Shown here in pieces: positions 49,476 to 58,053 of a stretch of 64,000 nt of DNA. Origin of the DNA: Thermostichus lividus PCC 6715. Its GTDB lineage: Bacteria; Cyanobacteriota; Cyanobacteriia; Thermosynechococcales; Thermosynechococcaceae. A program made the position numbers and the translations under genes. How positions within the stretch are numbered: the stretch's first letter is position 1; every line of letters begins with the position of its first letter. The notes under the pieces were generated by a model. That model saw only the letters and a program-made list of their open reading frames with translations, ran no database searches and was not told where the DNA came from. The stretch is taken from NCBI RefSeq assembly GCF_002754935.1, contig NZ_CP018092.1:1240001-1304000 (forward strand), given 5' to 3'.

Positions 49476-51830
49476 CTAGGTAACCAAATGTTTTTGTAGA
49501 TACAGTTCTGCTTGGTTGGCACTCAGCGGTGGCGAAAAAAGATACCCTTGACCGTGGGGACAGCGCAGCGATCGCAGCTGTTGTAATTGATTGGTGGTTT
49601 CCACCCCTTCGGCAACGCAGTCGAGCCGCAGGTTTTGCGCCAACAGCAAGATAGTGTGCACGACCTCAAGATCCTCACGGCTGGAGTCCATGGTGGAAAT
49701 AAAGGAGCGGTCAATTTTAATGCAGTCGAGGGGCAAACTGCGTAAATAGCTGAGGGAGGAATACCCCGTGCCAAAGTCATCAATGGCAACGCGAATCCCC
49801 ATAGACTTTATACACAGCAGCAGTTCCCGTGCTGACTCCAGATGCTTCATGAGCGCACTTTCAGTAATTTCCAGCTTGAGAAATTGTCCCCAGAGGTGAT
49901 AGCTATTTAGAGCCTGCTCAATGTCCGTGACCAAGGTTGGTAGCGAAAAGTGACTCCCCGATAGGTTAACGCTCAGGGTTAAACCAGCCGCCATCATTTT
50001 GGGATAGCGCTGTTGCCAGTCTCGCAGTTGCCTACAGGCCGCATGCAAAACCCAGCGGGAAATCTCAAAAATTAGCCCCGTTTCTTCTGCCACTGGGATA
50101 AATTCATCCGGTGGCAACATCTGGCCGTCTTTTTGCCAGCGAATCAGGGTTTCAAACCCCACCAGTGCCTGAGTGCGCAGGTTGACAATGGGTTGATAGT
50201 ACAATTCAAAGTCACCGTGTTCAACCGCTTGTCGCAGTTCCACCTCTAGCCGCAGGCGATGGCGCACTTTTTGCAGCATTGGCTGGTCAAAAATGGCAAT
50301 GCGATTCCTGCCTTTGGCCTTGGCATGGTACATAGCGGTATCGGCATCTCGCAGTAACTCTTCAGGATGGCTGTAGCTGCTGTTTCCCATCACCAAACCA
50401 ATACTGACGGAACCGTGAAGGGTATAGTGGCTAATGGCAAAGGTTGAGGCAAGGCGATCGCGCAATTGACTGCTAATGGTGTAGGCATGATCGACATCCC
50501 GTAGATCATTGAGCAACACGCCAAATTCATCCCCCCCGAGCCGCGCCACAATATCTTGGGGGCTAAGGTGGCGGCTCAGCCGTTGTGCCACTTCCTGCAG
50601 GTATAGGTCCCCCACCGAGTGCCCTAAGCTATCGTTCACTGTCTTAAAGTGGTCTAAGTCAAGACACAACACCGCGTACTGATAGTTTGGCTGGCGCGCC
50701 GCTCGCTGCAGCGTGGTATGCAGATGCTCCTCAAAAAGCCAACGGTTGGGTAAATGGGTGAGGGGGTCGTGGCGGGCTTGGTAAAGCAGTTGAGCTTCCA
50801 CCACTTTTCGTTCCTGTAGCTCAGTTTGGGCTTTTTGGTACAGTTCCGCCTGCAGGATGGCGATCGCCAATTGGGTGGAAATTTGCTTGAGCAACTCTAC
50901 TTCGCTATCGTGCCACTCCCGTGGCTGGGCGCACTGATGACAAATCAGCAAGCCCCAGAGACGACCATCAACGGTGATGGGCACAACTAAGTTGGCTCTG
51001 ACTTGATAGTGCTGCAACAATTCGCGGTAGCAAGTCTCGAGCGCCATGGTTTCAACATTGTTAACGATGTGAACCCGTCCCCGCCGGTAAGCCTCAATGT
51101 AGCGTTCTGTGAAGCAACTATCCCCGACAATATCCCCAAGAGCAGGCTGCCACGGCGGCACCACCGCTTCCACATCCATGATGCCGCGCCAATCGGGCAA
51201 AAAGCGATACACTAAAACGCGATCGCACCCTAAAAGCTGCCGCACATCTTGCACCGTACTTTCAAGGATGGCGGACAGATCAAGGGACTGGTGAATGTGC
51301 TGCGTTAGCTGCACCAAGAGGCGATCGTACTGCGCTTGGCGTACCAACCGCTGCTCAACATGGTGGCGATGAATGGCATTACGCAAACTCCGCGCCACTA
51401 AGTGCGGTGTTAACTCCGCCACACTCAGATAGTCTTGGGCGCCACTGTGAAGGGCTTGGGTGGCCACATCAGGGCAGTCGCTCTCGCCAATGACTACTAA
51501 AGGCACCTGCGGAAACCGCTGATGCAGTGTTTCTACTTGAGTGATCCCCTGCTCGTCATGGCACATCAGCACCAATACATCAGGACGGGCTTGGGCTACA
51601 AGACCAGGCGTTAACTGACCAAATAGGCAGGATTGAACGCGATAGGACACACATTCAATGGTCTGTAGATAAGGCTGTAAAATTTCACCCGATGGGGGGA
51701 TGTTTTCGATGATTAATACCTGAATAGAAAACACTGGAATCCGACATTGAGCTAGCGATGATCCCCACTCCTTCAGTGAATTTTGGGAGCAGTCATCAAC
51801 AGCGGGTAAAATGGCGGATTCATCAGTCAT
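49476..51830 (-). CDS. receiver-like/GAF (candidate cyanobacteriochrome)/GGDEF/EAL protein
   Basis: 784 residues. Residues 36-150 are a receiver-like domain without the phospho-acceptor Asp (VLVLMCHDEQG). Residues 170-330 are a phytochrome-type GAF: CDRVLVYRFLPDWRG, a DXCF motif DSCF at 237-240, a second cysteine Cys267-Tyr268 where CBCRs have Cys-His, and VRANLVVPI. GGDEF follows with an intact site (Gly432-Phe436), then EAL with ETL at 560-562 and DDFGTGYSS near 685-692. Both c-di-GMP synthesis and hydrolysis are possible. The layout recalls the Ses photoreceptors of Thermosynechococcus that control cell aggregation under blue/teal light. Chromophore binding is a prediction. The metal permease gene follows after 15 bases. 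Confidence 0.85.
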   Translation of the reverse strand: MTDESAILPAVDDCSQNSLKEWGSSLAQCRIPVFSIQVLIIENIPPSGEILQPYLQTIECVSYRVQSCLFGQLTPGLVAQARPDVLVLMCHDEQGITQVETLHQRFPQVPLVVIGESDCPDVATQALHSGAQDYLSVAELTPHLVARSLRNAIHRHHVEQRLVRQAQYDRLLVQLTQHIHQSLDLSAILESTVQDVRQLLGCDRVLVYRFLPDWRGIMDVEAVVPPWQPALGDIVGDSCFTERYIEAYRRGRVHIVNNVETMALETCYRELLQHYQVRANLVVPITVDGRLWGLLICHQCAQPREWHDSEVELLKQISTQLAIAILQAELYQKAQTELQERKVVEAQLLYQARHDPLTHLPNRWLFEEHLHTTLQRAARQPNYQYAVLCLDLDHFKTVNDSLGHSVGDLYLQEVAQRLSRHLSPQDIVARLGGDEFGVLLNDLRDVDHAYTISSQLRDRLASTFAISHYTLHGSVSIGLVMGNSSYSHPEELLRDADTAMYHAKAKGRNRIAIFDQPMLQKVRHRLRLEVELRQAVEHGDFELYYQPIVNLRTQALVGFETLIRWQKDGQMLPPDEFIPVAEETGLIFEISRWVLHAACRQLRDWQQRYPKMMAAGLTLSVNLSGSHFSLPTLVTDIEQALNSYHLWGQFLKLEITESALMKHLESARELLLCIKSMGIRVAIDDFGTGYSSLSYLRSLPLDCIKIDRSFISTMDSSREDLEVVHTILLLAQNLRLDCVAEGVETTNQLQQLRSLRCPHGQGYLFSPPLSANQAELYLQKHLVT

Positions 51831-52000
51831 GAGGTCAGCTATTATTATCAGAAAACTTGTTAATCGTTGTTAGATCATTTTTAATAGTTTGCCTCTCTCA
51901 CTCCATCATAGCCTTTAGGGGGGATCGCAGGGCAATGTTGCCAGGCTGCCTCAATCCGAAGCAAAACTGCTAGGTTAGGGGAAAGGTTTTTTCAAGGCAT

Positions 52001-52624
52001 ATGGCCATTGCAAAGGTTGCCATCACACAACAGTGCTGCCGTTGGGTCACCGCTATGGTCGTGGCGATCGCCACCGTCAGCACCCCAACCGCCAGTGTGG
52101 CGCAGCGAGATTTAATTCCCATTGATGGATCTGATGAAAAGATTCAGTTTCTTTTTGATATTGTTTATCACCCCCAGCGGGATCCGGCGCCGTTTCGCCT
52201 GCAAAATAGCGCTGAAGTAGAAGCTTATCAGCTTATCCGTACCATTCTACGCACCGGCACCACGATCTATGTGCGCCGCCAGCAGGATGGCAACTATGGC
52301 TCCTATAGCTTTAGCCAAGATCGCCTTGTGCTGCGCCCCCGTGCCCTTGCCCATTGGCCTATTTTTATAGAAACCCTGCGCCATGAAGGCTGGCACGTCG
52401 TACAAGCCTGCTTTGCCGCCAAGCAAGACCTCGACTCCCTTGTGCCCGTGGGGATGCGGGTCAACCCCCGCACGGTTGCCGACCTCTATAACAAGAGCGG
52501 CTATCACCCTGCCGATATTCCCATTGAAGCAGAAGCCTTTGAAGCAGAGCGGCTGCCTAACATGACCCTAGAGGGATTGCAGCGAGAGTGTGCCGACTGG
52601 CTCAACCGTCCCAGCAAGGATTAG
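52001..52624 (+). CDS. secreted protein with HExxH zinc-protease-like motif
   Basis: 207 residues with a signal peptide (hydrophobic about residues 15-34, likely cut after SVAQ). HEGWH at 128-132, in LRHEGWHVVQA, is a gluzincin-type HExxH motif, and Glu/Asp residues downstream (EAEAFEAERL) could supply the third ligand. I know similar proteins only as uncharacterised cyanobacterial proteins. A periplasmic metallopeptidase is possible but unproven. ATG 52001 is preceded by AAGG. It stands alone with long spacers on both sides. Confidence 0.65.
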   Translation: MAIAKVAITQQCCRWVTAMVVAIATVSTPTASVAQRDLIPIDGSDEKIQFLFDIVYHPQRDPAPFRLQNSAEVEAYQLIRTILRTGTTIYVRRQQDGNYGSYSFSQDRLVLRPRALAHWPIFIETLRHEGWHVVQACFAAKQDLDSLVPVGMRVNPRTVADLYNKSGYHPADIPIEAEAFEAERLPNMTLEGLQRECADWLNRPSKD

Positions 52625-52991
52625 GTACCGCCCAGATCATCTCAATCGTCGTAAACGCTGGTGAGTGAACAGTTGAACGTTGCACTCAGCAAGACGATAA
52701 GGTGTAGGTGAACGACGAGTGTATGGTTTTGTAAACGTCAACAATTTTCGGGACAGGTTGTTAGCTTGCTTCTCTAATTAGAAAAAACTGTTTAGTAAAA
52801 ATTATCAACGCACTAACGGGAGAGCCGGAGAACATAATCTATACCTATAGTTTGACATACTCCCTAGTCTGACGTCACAGAAATTCCAACAGTCTTATGG
52901 TATTTGTTTGTTGACAACTGATCGGCGATCCCCCTAGCTCAGTGCCGACCTCTGTTAGTGTTCCTGCGCCTGAGGAGCCACCGCATATATC

Positions 52992-53010
52992 CTACATTAT
53001 TTCAATGTAG
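52992..53010. promoter_or_regulatory. inverted repeat CTACATT/AATGTAG
   Basis: Two perfect 7-base arms separated by ATTTC. AT-rich arms with a 5-base spacer suit a dimeric repressor operator as well as a hairpin. It lies about 360 bases upstream of cyAbrB. The function is unknown. Confidence 0.35.
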
Positions 53011-53287
53011 ATGGATTACATATACAATCTTATCAAATTCATGACCTGACAGTACATTAGTATTTCTTATTGCTAACGACGACCAGCGATCGCGTAAAGG
53101 TCAGGATTTAGCAGTGGTTGACTCTCAGAGAGCTGGGTTGGAAATTGATTTAGAAATTCTATAACATCTTGTTAAATCAGATCCTAAATGCTTCAACCAC
53201 GATGTTAAGGTGTCAATAGCCAGCAAATTAGTGCATAGGCTTGTTTCGCTGCGATCGCCGCGAGTACGTTGTGTGTTTCCCTAGTTT

Positions 53288-53317
53288 TTGACACCATAAA
53301 TTTTCTAATGGTGATAT
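53288..53317 (+). promoter_or_regulatory. candidate sigma-70 promoter for cyAbrB
   Basis: A perfect -35 TTGACA at 53288-53293 is followed after 18 bases by TGATAT at 53312-53317, a partial match to TATAAT. Transcription would start about 40 bases before the preferred ATG at 53367. Confidence 0.35.
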
Positions 53318-53366
53318 TGCCAGTGTGTTATTTACGATGAGTTCTGGTGAAAGGATTATAGACGGA

Positions 53367-53783
53367 ATGGAAAAACCCAAGCCCCTAACCGGTAAGGCAC
53401 TGCTACAGCGGCTTAATGAGATAGGCTACGTGACACGCAAAGAAGCAGCACGGCTGTGTGGTTACTATCGTATTACTGCCTCCGGTGAGGTAAAAACTGA
53501 TTTATCGAAATTTTATAGCGCAATTTTGCAAGCCCGGGGTCTTGAACTAGAACCTCAGAAAGGGGCTGATCATCGTGATGGACGTGGGCGATCGCCCTCC
53601 TATCGGGTAACAGTTCATCAAAATGGACAAATTGTGATTGGGGCAGCCTACACCAAAGCAATGAATCTCAAACCAGGGGATACCTTTTTAATTAAGCGGG
53701 GGTATAAGCATATCCACCTCTACCAACTGGAGGATGCGGCGCTGGATGGAGTTAAACCCGACACCGCCAACCCAGAGCGATGA
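53367..53783 (+). CDS. cyAbrB-type transcriptional regulator
   Basis: 138 residues. The N-terminal part LTGKALLQRLNEIGYVTRKEAARLCGYY (motifs GKALLQRL and RLCGYY) and the C-terminal SpoVT/AbrB DNA-binding domain (VTVHQNGQIVIGAAYTKAM, LKPGDTFLIKRGYKHIHL) define the cyanobacterial AbrB group, which regulates carbon/nitrogen balance. ATG 53367 puts the conserved block near the N-terminus; in-frame ATGs also lie at 53325 and 53337. It overlaps the 5' end of coaX by about 38 bases. Confidence 0.88.
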   Translation: MEKPKPLTGKALLQRLNEIGYVTRKEAARLCGYYRITASGEVKTDLSKFYSAILQARGLELEPQKGADHRDGRGRSPSYRVTVHQNGQIVIGAAYTKAMNLKPGDTFLIKRGYKHIHLYQLEDAALDGVKPDTANPER

Positions 53784-54486
53784 TTGGGTAGCAGTAATTG
53801 TTGGCAACAGTCGCCACCACTGGGCACTATTTCACGGGGTAGAGCTTGTGCAGTGCTGGCATCTGACCCCCAGGGAATCGCCGCCAGCCGTACTGCGTTT
53901 AGTCAGCGATCGCGAGTGTTGGGGGGGCAGTGTTGGCCGGGTGCCGCTTCAGGAACTCTGCCCCAATGCCTTTCGCCTCAGCTTGATGGATATTCCCATT
54001 CCTGGCCTCTACCCCACCTTGGGACTCGACCGCGCCCTTGGGCTGTGGGGGGCACTGCAGGTCTATGGGGCACCGGTTTGCGTGGTGGATGCTGGCACAG
54101 CCCTTACCTTTACCCTTGCCAATGCTGCGGGAGAATTTGCGGGGGGGGCAATTCTGCCGGGGGTGGGGGCCATGGGGCAGTGCTTGGCCGACTATACGGC
54201 AGCGCTGCCTAGGGTGGCCATTCCTGAAGGCGTGCCACCCCGTTGGGCGATGTCCACCCCAGAGGCGCTGCAAAGCGGTGTGTACTTTGGCGTGGCGGCG
54301 ATCCTCCAAAGTTATCTGGGTGCTTTTTACGCTGCCTATCCTACAGGTAAGGTGCTGGTCACTGGTGGCGATCGCGCCTTTATCAGCCAGCTCTTGGCAA
54401 CCGATTTTCCGCAGCACCACTGGCAGGAAGACGAGCATCTGTGTTTTTGGGGTATTCGTGCCGTCCGCAACCAGCGGTTAAGATAG
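53746..54486 (+). CDS. coaX: type III pantothenate kinase CoaX
   Basis: The first enzyme of coenzyme A synthesis, in the ASKHA fold. Motifs: the N-terminal VAVIVGNSRHHWALF takes the place of the usual DxGNT phosphate loop, with Asp replaced by Val-Gly-Asn. GLDRALGLWGA, CVVDAGTALTFTL (catalytic Asp) and GGAILPGVGAM are canonical, and VLVTGGDRAF ends the fold. 246 residues from ATG 53746, inside the end of cyAbrB. The changed N-terminal loop is common in cyanobacterial CoaX. ccmO follows after 9 bases. Confidence 0.88.
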   Translation: MELNPTPPTQSDDWVAVIVGNSRHHWALFHGVELVQCWHLTPRESPPAVLRLVSDRECWGGSVGRVPLQELCPNAFRLSLMDIPIPGLYPTLGLDRALGLWGALQVYGAPVCVVDAGTALTFTLANAAGEFAGGAILPGVGAMGQCLADYTAALPRVAIPEGVPPRWAMSTPEALQSGVYFGVAAILQSYLGAFYAAYPTGKVLVTGGDRAFISQLLATDFPQHHWQEDEHLCFWGIRAVRNQRLR

Positions 54487-54495
54487 AAAAGCACC

Positions 54496-55278
54496 GTGCA
54501 CTACAGAGCCGATACTCCCATGGAGCGTGGCCGTGACTTTACTGATTTAGCCCTAGGGCTAGTCTCTGCCCAGAGCTTTCCGGCAATTGTCGGCATTGCG
54601 GATCACATGCTGAAGTCCTCCGATGTGCTGCTAGTGGGCTACGAAAAAATTGGCAGTGGCCATTGCACGGCCATTGTGCGCGGTCGTATTGCCGATGTGC
54701 GCTTGGCCATTGAAGAAGGCGCAGAGCGAGCACAGCAGTTTGGCCAAGAACTAAGTACCCTAGTGATTCCCCGCCCTGACCCTAACCTAGAGAAGATTTT
54801 GCCCATTGGTAGCTTGCTAGCACAGTTGACAACAGGCACCCGCGGCCACCGCCTGAGTGGTCATGCCGTCGGCCTGCTCGAAACTCGCGGCTTTCCGGCG
54901 ATGGTAGGGGCTGCCGATGCCATGCTGAAGGCCGCAGATGTGATGTTGACAGCCTACGAAACCATTGGAGCGGGTTTGTGTACGGCCATTGTTCGGGGCA
55001 CCGCATCCAACACAGCGATCGCCCTCGAAGCAGGGATGGCCGAAGCCGATCGCATCGGAGAACTCCACGCCGTAATGCTGGTACCACGGCCTCTTGAAGA
55101 TTTAGATCAATCTCTCCCCCTTGCGCCAGCCCTGCAGAAAGAACTGCGCCCCTTACAACTGCCCCTCAACCTCAAACAAAAAGAGACCGAGCCACTCGTG
55201 CTCAATGCTGCCACCGAAGATGCTGTGACCGTTGAAGCCTCACCAGAGGCACTACCGCTAGAGCCACCCTCTCCCTAG
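54496..55278 (+). CDS. ccmO: carboxysome shell protein CcmO (two BMC domains)
   Basis: 260 residues with tandem bacterial-microcompartment domains, at about 18-100 (ALGLVSAQSFPAIVGIADHM, GSGHCTAIVRGRIADV) and 123-200 (AVGLLETRGFPAMVGAADAM, GAGLCTAIVRG). The C-terminal 55 residues are Leu/Glu/Pro-rich and probably disordered. Two fused BMC domains of this type identify CcmO, a trimeric shell component of beta-carboxysomes. The start is GTG 54496 (ATG 54520 is an alternative). It is separate from any ccmKLMN genes, as in several other cyanobacteria, and sits in a row with cyAbrB and coaX. Confidence 0.92.
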   Translation: MHYRADTPMERGRDFTDLALGLVSAQSFPAIVGIADHMLKSSDVLLVGYEKIGSGHCTAIVRGRIADVRLAIEEGAERAQQFGQELSTLVIPRPDPNLEKILPIGSLLAQLTTGTRGHRLSGHAVGLLETRGFPAMVGAADAMLKAADVMLTAYETIGAGLCTAIVRGTASNTAIALEAGMAEADRIGELHAVMLVPRPLEDLDQSLPLAPALQKELRPLQLPLNLKQKETEPLVLNAATEDAVTVEASPEALPLEPPSP

Positions 55279-55281
55279 GCG

Positions 55282-56445
55282 CTAGCGTTCTCTTGTCTCG
55301 GGCGGTTCTAGAGGTTGTAACACCGTGGCTGCGTCCTTGAGCCACTCTAACAGTTGGCGATCCTCGTGCATGGCAGTATCCTCCAGAAGGGTGTGCAGTA
55401 GGGCAGGGGTTTGGCCGGTCACGCTTTGCCATGCCTGCATTAGTTCAGAATCCTCAGGCAGATGGTGAGGGTTGCTGCGATCGGCGATTAACCCTAAGCG
55501 TGCGGCTAAGTTGTGGCGGAGTTGCCCTTGGAGTTGCTGGCGGACAAAGCCTCTCTGCTGGGCGCGTTGCAGCACACCGGCTAAGGCGGCAATGTAGGTG
55601 GCACTATTACTGAGGGTGGCGACTTGCTCTTGCAGGGGTGGTCCAAAGCGCTGGCTCTGCTGCCACAGCAAAAAGATTAGAATCACCCCCAGTTGCAAAC
55701 TAATGCCTAGCCATTGGGTACGACTGAGGTAGTCCAGCACACTGCGAGGCTGCAAGCCGGTGTCCACGTCTTCCGGGGTGCGTTGTCGATAGCCGTGCAG
55801 CCACTCGTCAAAGTAAATGGTAGTAATGGTAGTCGTGCTGGGTAAGCCCTGCAGGAGAGCGGCCACCGTAGCAAAGTTGGCCAGTTGGGTATGGCTGCCG
55901 TAAGCGTTGGCCACCAGCCACGGATAAACGCTCTGGAGTTGCTGCCCAGTTCTTTCACCGATGAGGGTGGTTTGGAGGTAGGCAATGAGACCATAGTCAT
56001 CACTGAGGAGGGGGCGATAGCGGGGTGCTATATCGCGGGGTTGCAGCCGCCGTCGTGTTTCCACAAGGACAGACCCTTGAGAGGTCTGCAAGCGATAGCT
56101 AAAGGGCGCAGCGGTGGGTTCGCCGTGCCAATAAAAGCGGACTAAGGTGTTGCCATCTGCCATCCACTGGGCTAAATCCGCTGATGGGTCTCGGAGCCGA
56201 CCACTGATTTGCAGGAGTACGTGCCCTTGGCCGGAGAGGTTGGGGTAGTCTCGCTGCCAGCGCTCCACCTTGAATCCTTGCTGTTCGAGGTACTCGTAAA
56301 ACTGACGGCTGCCCCAAGGGGAATTGTCGTAGGAGGAACCCGCTTTTGCCGAGGGAGCAAGCGTCATGAGCAACACTCCGACCACCACTAGGACTAAAAC
56401 GGAAAGCAACAGCAAAAGCCAGCGCCAGCGGGAGGGGGTCTTCAT
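55282..56445 (-). CDS. DUF4350 membrane protein
   Basis: 387 residues. An N-terminal membrane helix (WLLLLLSVLVLVVVGVLL) is followed by a long extracytoplasmic domain beginning SSYDNSPWGSRQFYEYLEQQG, then a second helix near residue 255 (ISLQLGVILIFLLW) and a cytoplasmic tail. SYDNSPWGSR with the GxRxYYexL-like pattern is typical of DUF4350. These proteins occur with DUF4129 and DUF58/MoxR genes in a putative envelope system of unknown role. Its start overlaps the DUF4129 stop by ATGA. Confidence 0.8.
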   Translation of the reverse strand: MKTPSRWRWLLLLLSVLVLVVVGVLLMTLAPSAKAGSSYDNSPWGSRQFYEYLEQQGFKVERWQRDYPNLSGQGHVLLQISGRLRDPSADLAQWMADGNTLVRFYWHGEPTAAPFSYRLQTSQGSVLVETRRRLQPRDIAPRYRPLLSDDYGLIAYLQTTLIGERTGQQLQSVYPWLVANAYGSHTQLANFATVAALLQGLPSTTTITTIYFDEWLHGYRQRTPEDVDTGLQPRSVLDYLSRTQWLGISLQLGVILIFLLWQQSQRFGPPLQEQVATLSNSATYIAALAGVLQRAQQRGFVRQQLQGQLRHNLAARLGLIADRSNPHHLPEDSELMQAWQSVTGQTPALLHTLLEDTAMHEDRQLLEWLKDAATVLQPLEPPETRER

Positions 56446-57065
56446 CGCGAGGGTGACTGGAGTTGAGGTTCAATGTCGAAGTAGGCGGCCTGACAGGTGG
56501 CAAGGGTCTGCGCATCTAGCGCTTCACCGCCGTAGTAACTGCGGCTGTGAACGTGGAACAGGTGTTGGATGCTGCGGCGCACGGTAGGCGATCGCTCCCC
56601 CAACTGAAACAGGCGTTCTAACTCCTGTAGATACTCCCGGTTCGTCCAATGGCTTTGTACCCGTAGCCACCCCGCCTCTTGTAAACGGTATAAAAGCGCC
56701 ATATAGAGTGCACGACACGCACCACTGTAGTCCCCAGCGAGTTGCCGAGCTTGGGCAAGCTCTAGCCACTCATGCACTAGCTTAGGTCGCTCTCTTGGGG
56801 TGGTTACTGGCATCGTCTGCAAGGGGCGCGATCGCCGCTGCCACCATCGCCACAGCCAACGTCCTAGTAAGTAAAGACTCAGGCCAAGAACCAACAGTAA
56901 CAACCAGCGGAACAGCCATTGCACCCATGCTTCAAAGGTTGCACTCTCCTGCCACAGCGGTGAAGCTTCCGTGCGGAACAATTCTAGGAAGAAGTATTCT
57001 AGGGCTTCACTCAGTTGCCGCCACAGGCGATCGCCTTGCCAGCGGAGGGTTTCCAAAAAGGTCAC
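56442..57065 (-). CDS. DUF4129 membrane protein
   Basis: 207 residues. One membrane helix at about 50-70 (WLFRWLLLLVLGLSLYLLG), then a basic stretch and the DUF4129 domain: ARQLAGDYSGACRALYMALL, RVQSHWTNREYLQEL and a C-terminal YYGGEALDAQTLATCQ. The start codon is GTG 57063-57065. It forms a two-gene operon with the DUF4350 gene. In many bacteria this pair accompanies MoxR and DUF58; a DUF58 protein is present here but 56 kb away. Confidence 0.8.
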   Translation of the reverse strand: MTFLETLRWQGDRLWRQLSEALEYFFLELFRTEASPLWQESATFEAWVQWLFRWLLLLVLGLSLYLLGRWLWRWWQRRSRPLQTMPVTTPRERPKLVHEWLELAQARQLAGDYSGACRALYMALLYRLQEAGWLRVQSHWTNREYLQELERLFQLGERSPTVRRSIQHLFHVHSRSYYGGEALDAQTLATCQAAYFDIEPQLQSPSR

Positions 57066-57097
57066 GGGGGAGTCAGTAGATCAGAAGAGATCAGAAC

Positions 57098-57952
57098 TTA
57101 TGCCTCCGATTGTCGCACAAATAACACTGGGCACTCCGCATAGACCCGCACATAGTCCGACAACGACGTCCCTAAGAGTCGATCTAAATCCGGCAAGCTG
57201 CGGGCAATGGAGGGGCGGCGATCCGGAGACCCCAGTACCAGTAGATCTGCATTGGTATCGGCGGCAATTCGGCAGATCTCTTCTGCGGGTTTACCGGTAG
57301 CGAGGACGCACTGGCAATCAATCCCCCGCTGTTTGGCAAGCCGCGCTGCCTCTGCAAGCACTGGATCCGTTTCTGCTGAACCCGTTTGAATATCAGAATG
57401 GCCTTTGAGATCTGGGTTGACATGGGCAACGATTAACTTCCCCCCCTTTAAGCCATCCATTAATCGCACTGCTAACTCCAAGGATGCCTTGGCGGCAGGC
57501 TGGGCATTGAGAGCCACCATAATGCGGTTAATTTTTTTCACGAACAGATCATCGCGCACCAAGAGCATGGGCCGTGAGGACAGCTGAAAGACGTACTGAC
57601 TCACGGAGTTCGCTAGGATAGACTGCAACCGTTTGAGGCCACGGGAGCCCATGATAATCAAATCCGCATTGATCTCATCGGCAACTTGCAGCACGGTGTC
57701 TTTCGGGTCGCCTTCCCGCAACAGGGTATTGACGCTAATTACCGGATCGAGGTGCAGACGTGCCACTGCCTCCGCCAGCAGCTTCGCCCCCGCTTGGCGT
57801 TGTTCCGCCATGTCTTCGGCAGTAATTTTCGGGGGAATCACATGGAGCACGGTCACCGCCGCTCGCTGAATCGCTGGCAGTTCCATCAGCGACTTGAGCA
57901 TTTGTTCGGATTGTCCTGTTCCCGAGTCTGCCAATAGAATATTTTCAATCAT
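57098..57952 (-). CDS. tandem universal stress protein (UspA family)
   Basis: 284 residues with two UspA domains. Each has an alpha/beta fold with a phosphate-loop near the C-terminal end: IMGSRGLKRLQSILANSVSQYV in the first (motif GSRGLKRL...NSVS) and VLGSPDRRPSIARSLPDLDR in the second. The first domain keeps the ATP-binding G-2x-G-9x-G(S/T) type pattern; in the second it is changed. The frame opens with TTG at 57961, but ATG 57950-57952 gives the standard MIENILLA start and follows GGGAG. Confidence 0.88.
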   Translation of the reverse strand: MIENILLADSGTGQSEQMLKSLMELPAIQRAAVTVLHVIPPKITAEDMAEQRQAGAKLLAEAVARLHLDPVISVNTLLREGDPKDTVLQVADEINADLIIMGSRGLKRLQSILANSVSQYVFQLSSRPMLLVRDDLFVKKINRIMVALNAQPAAKASLELAVRLMDGLKGGKLIVAHVNPDLKGHSDIQTGSAETDPVLAEAARLAKQRGIDCQCVLATGKPAEEICRIAADTNADLLVLGSPDRRPSIARSLPDLDRLLGTSLSDYVRVYAECPVLFVRQSEA

Positions 57953-58053
57953 AGGTATCAAACTCCCAGAGGTTGGTGATCATCACGGCACGGATGGCCA
58001 CTATTGACGATCTTAGGTCTGGGTGCCGGCGTTCTAGCAGAACTCCACAAATC

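Larger units (their letters stand above)
52625..53366. other. long intergenic region before cyAbrB
   Basis: 742 bases without a convincing gene; AT-rich with scattered stops in all frames. It contains a perfect 7-bp inverted repeat (52992-53010) and a promoter-like TTGACA at 53288. The bases may include decayed sequence, but I recognise no mobile-element end. Confidence 0.5.
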
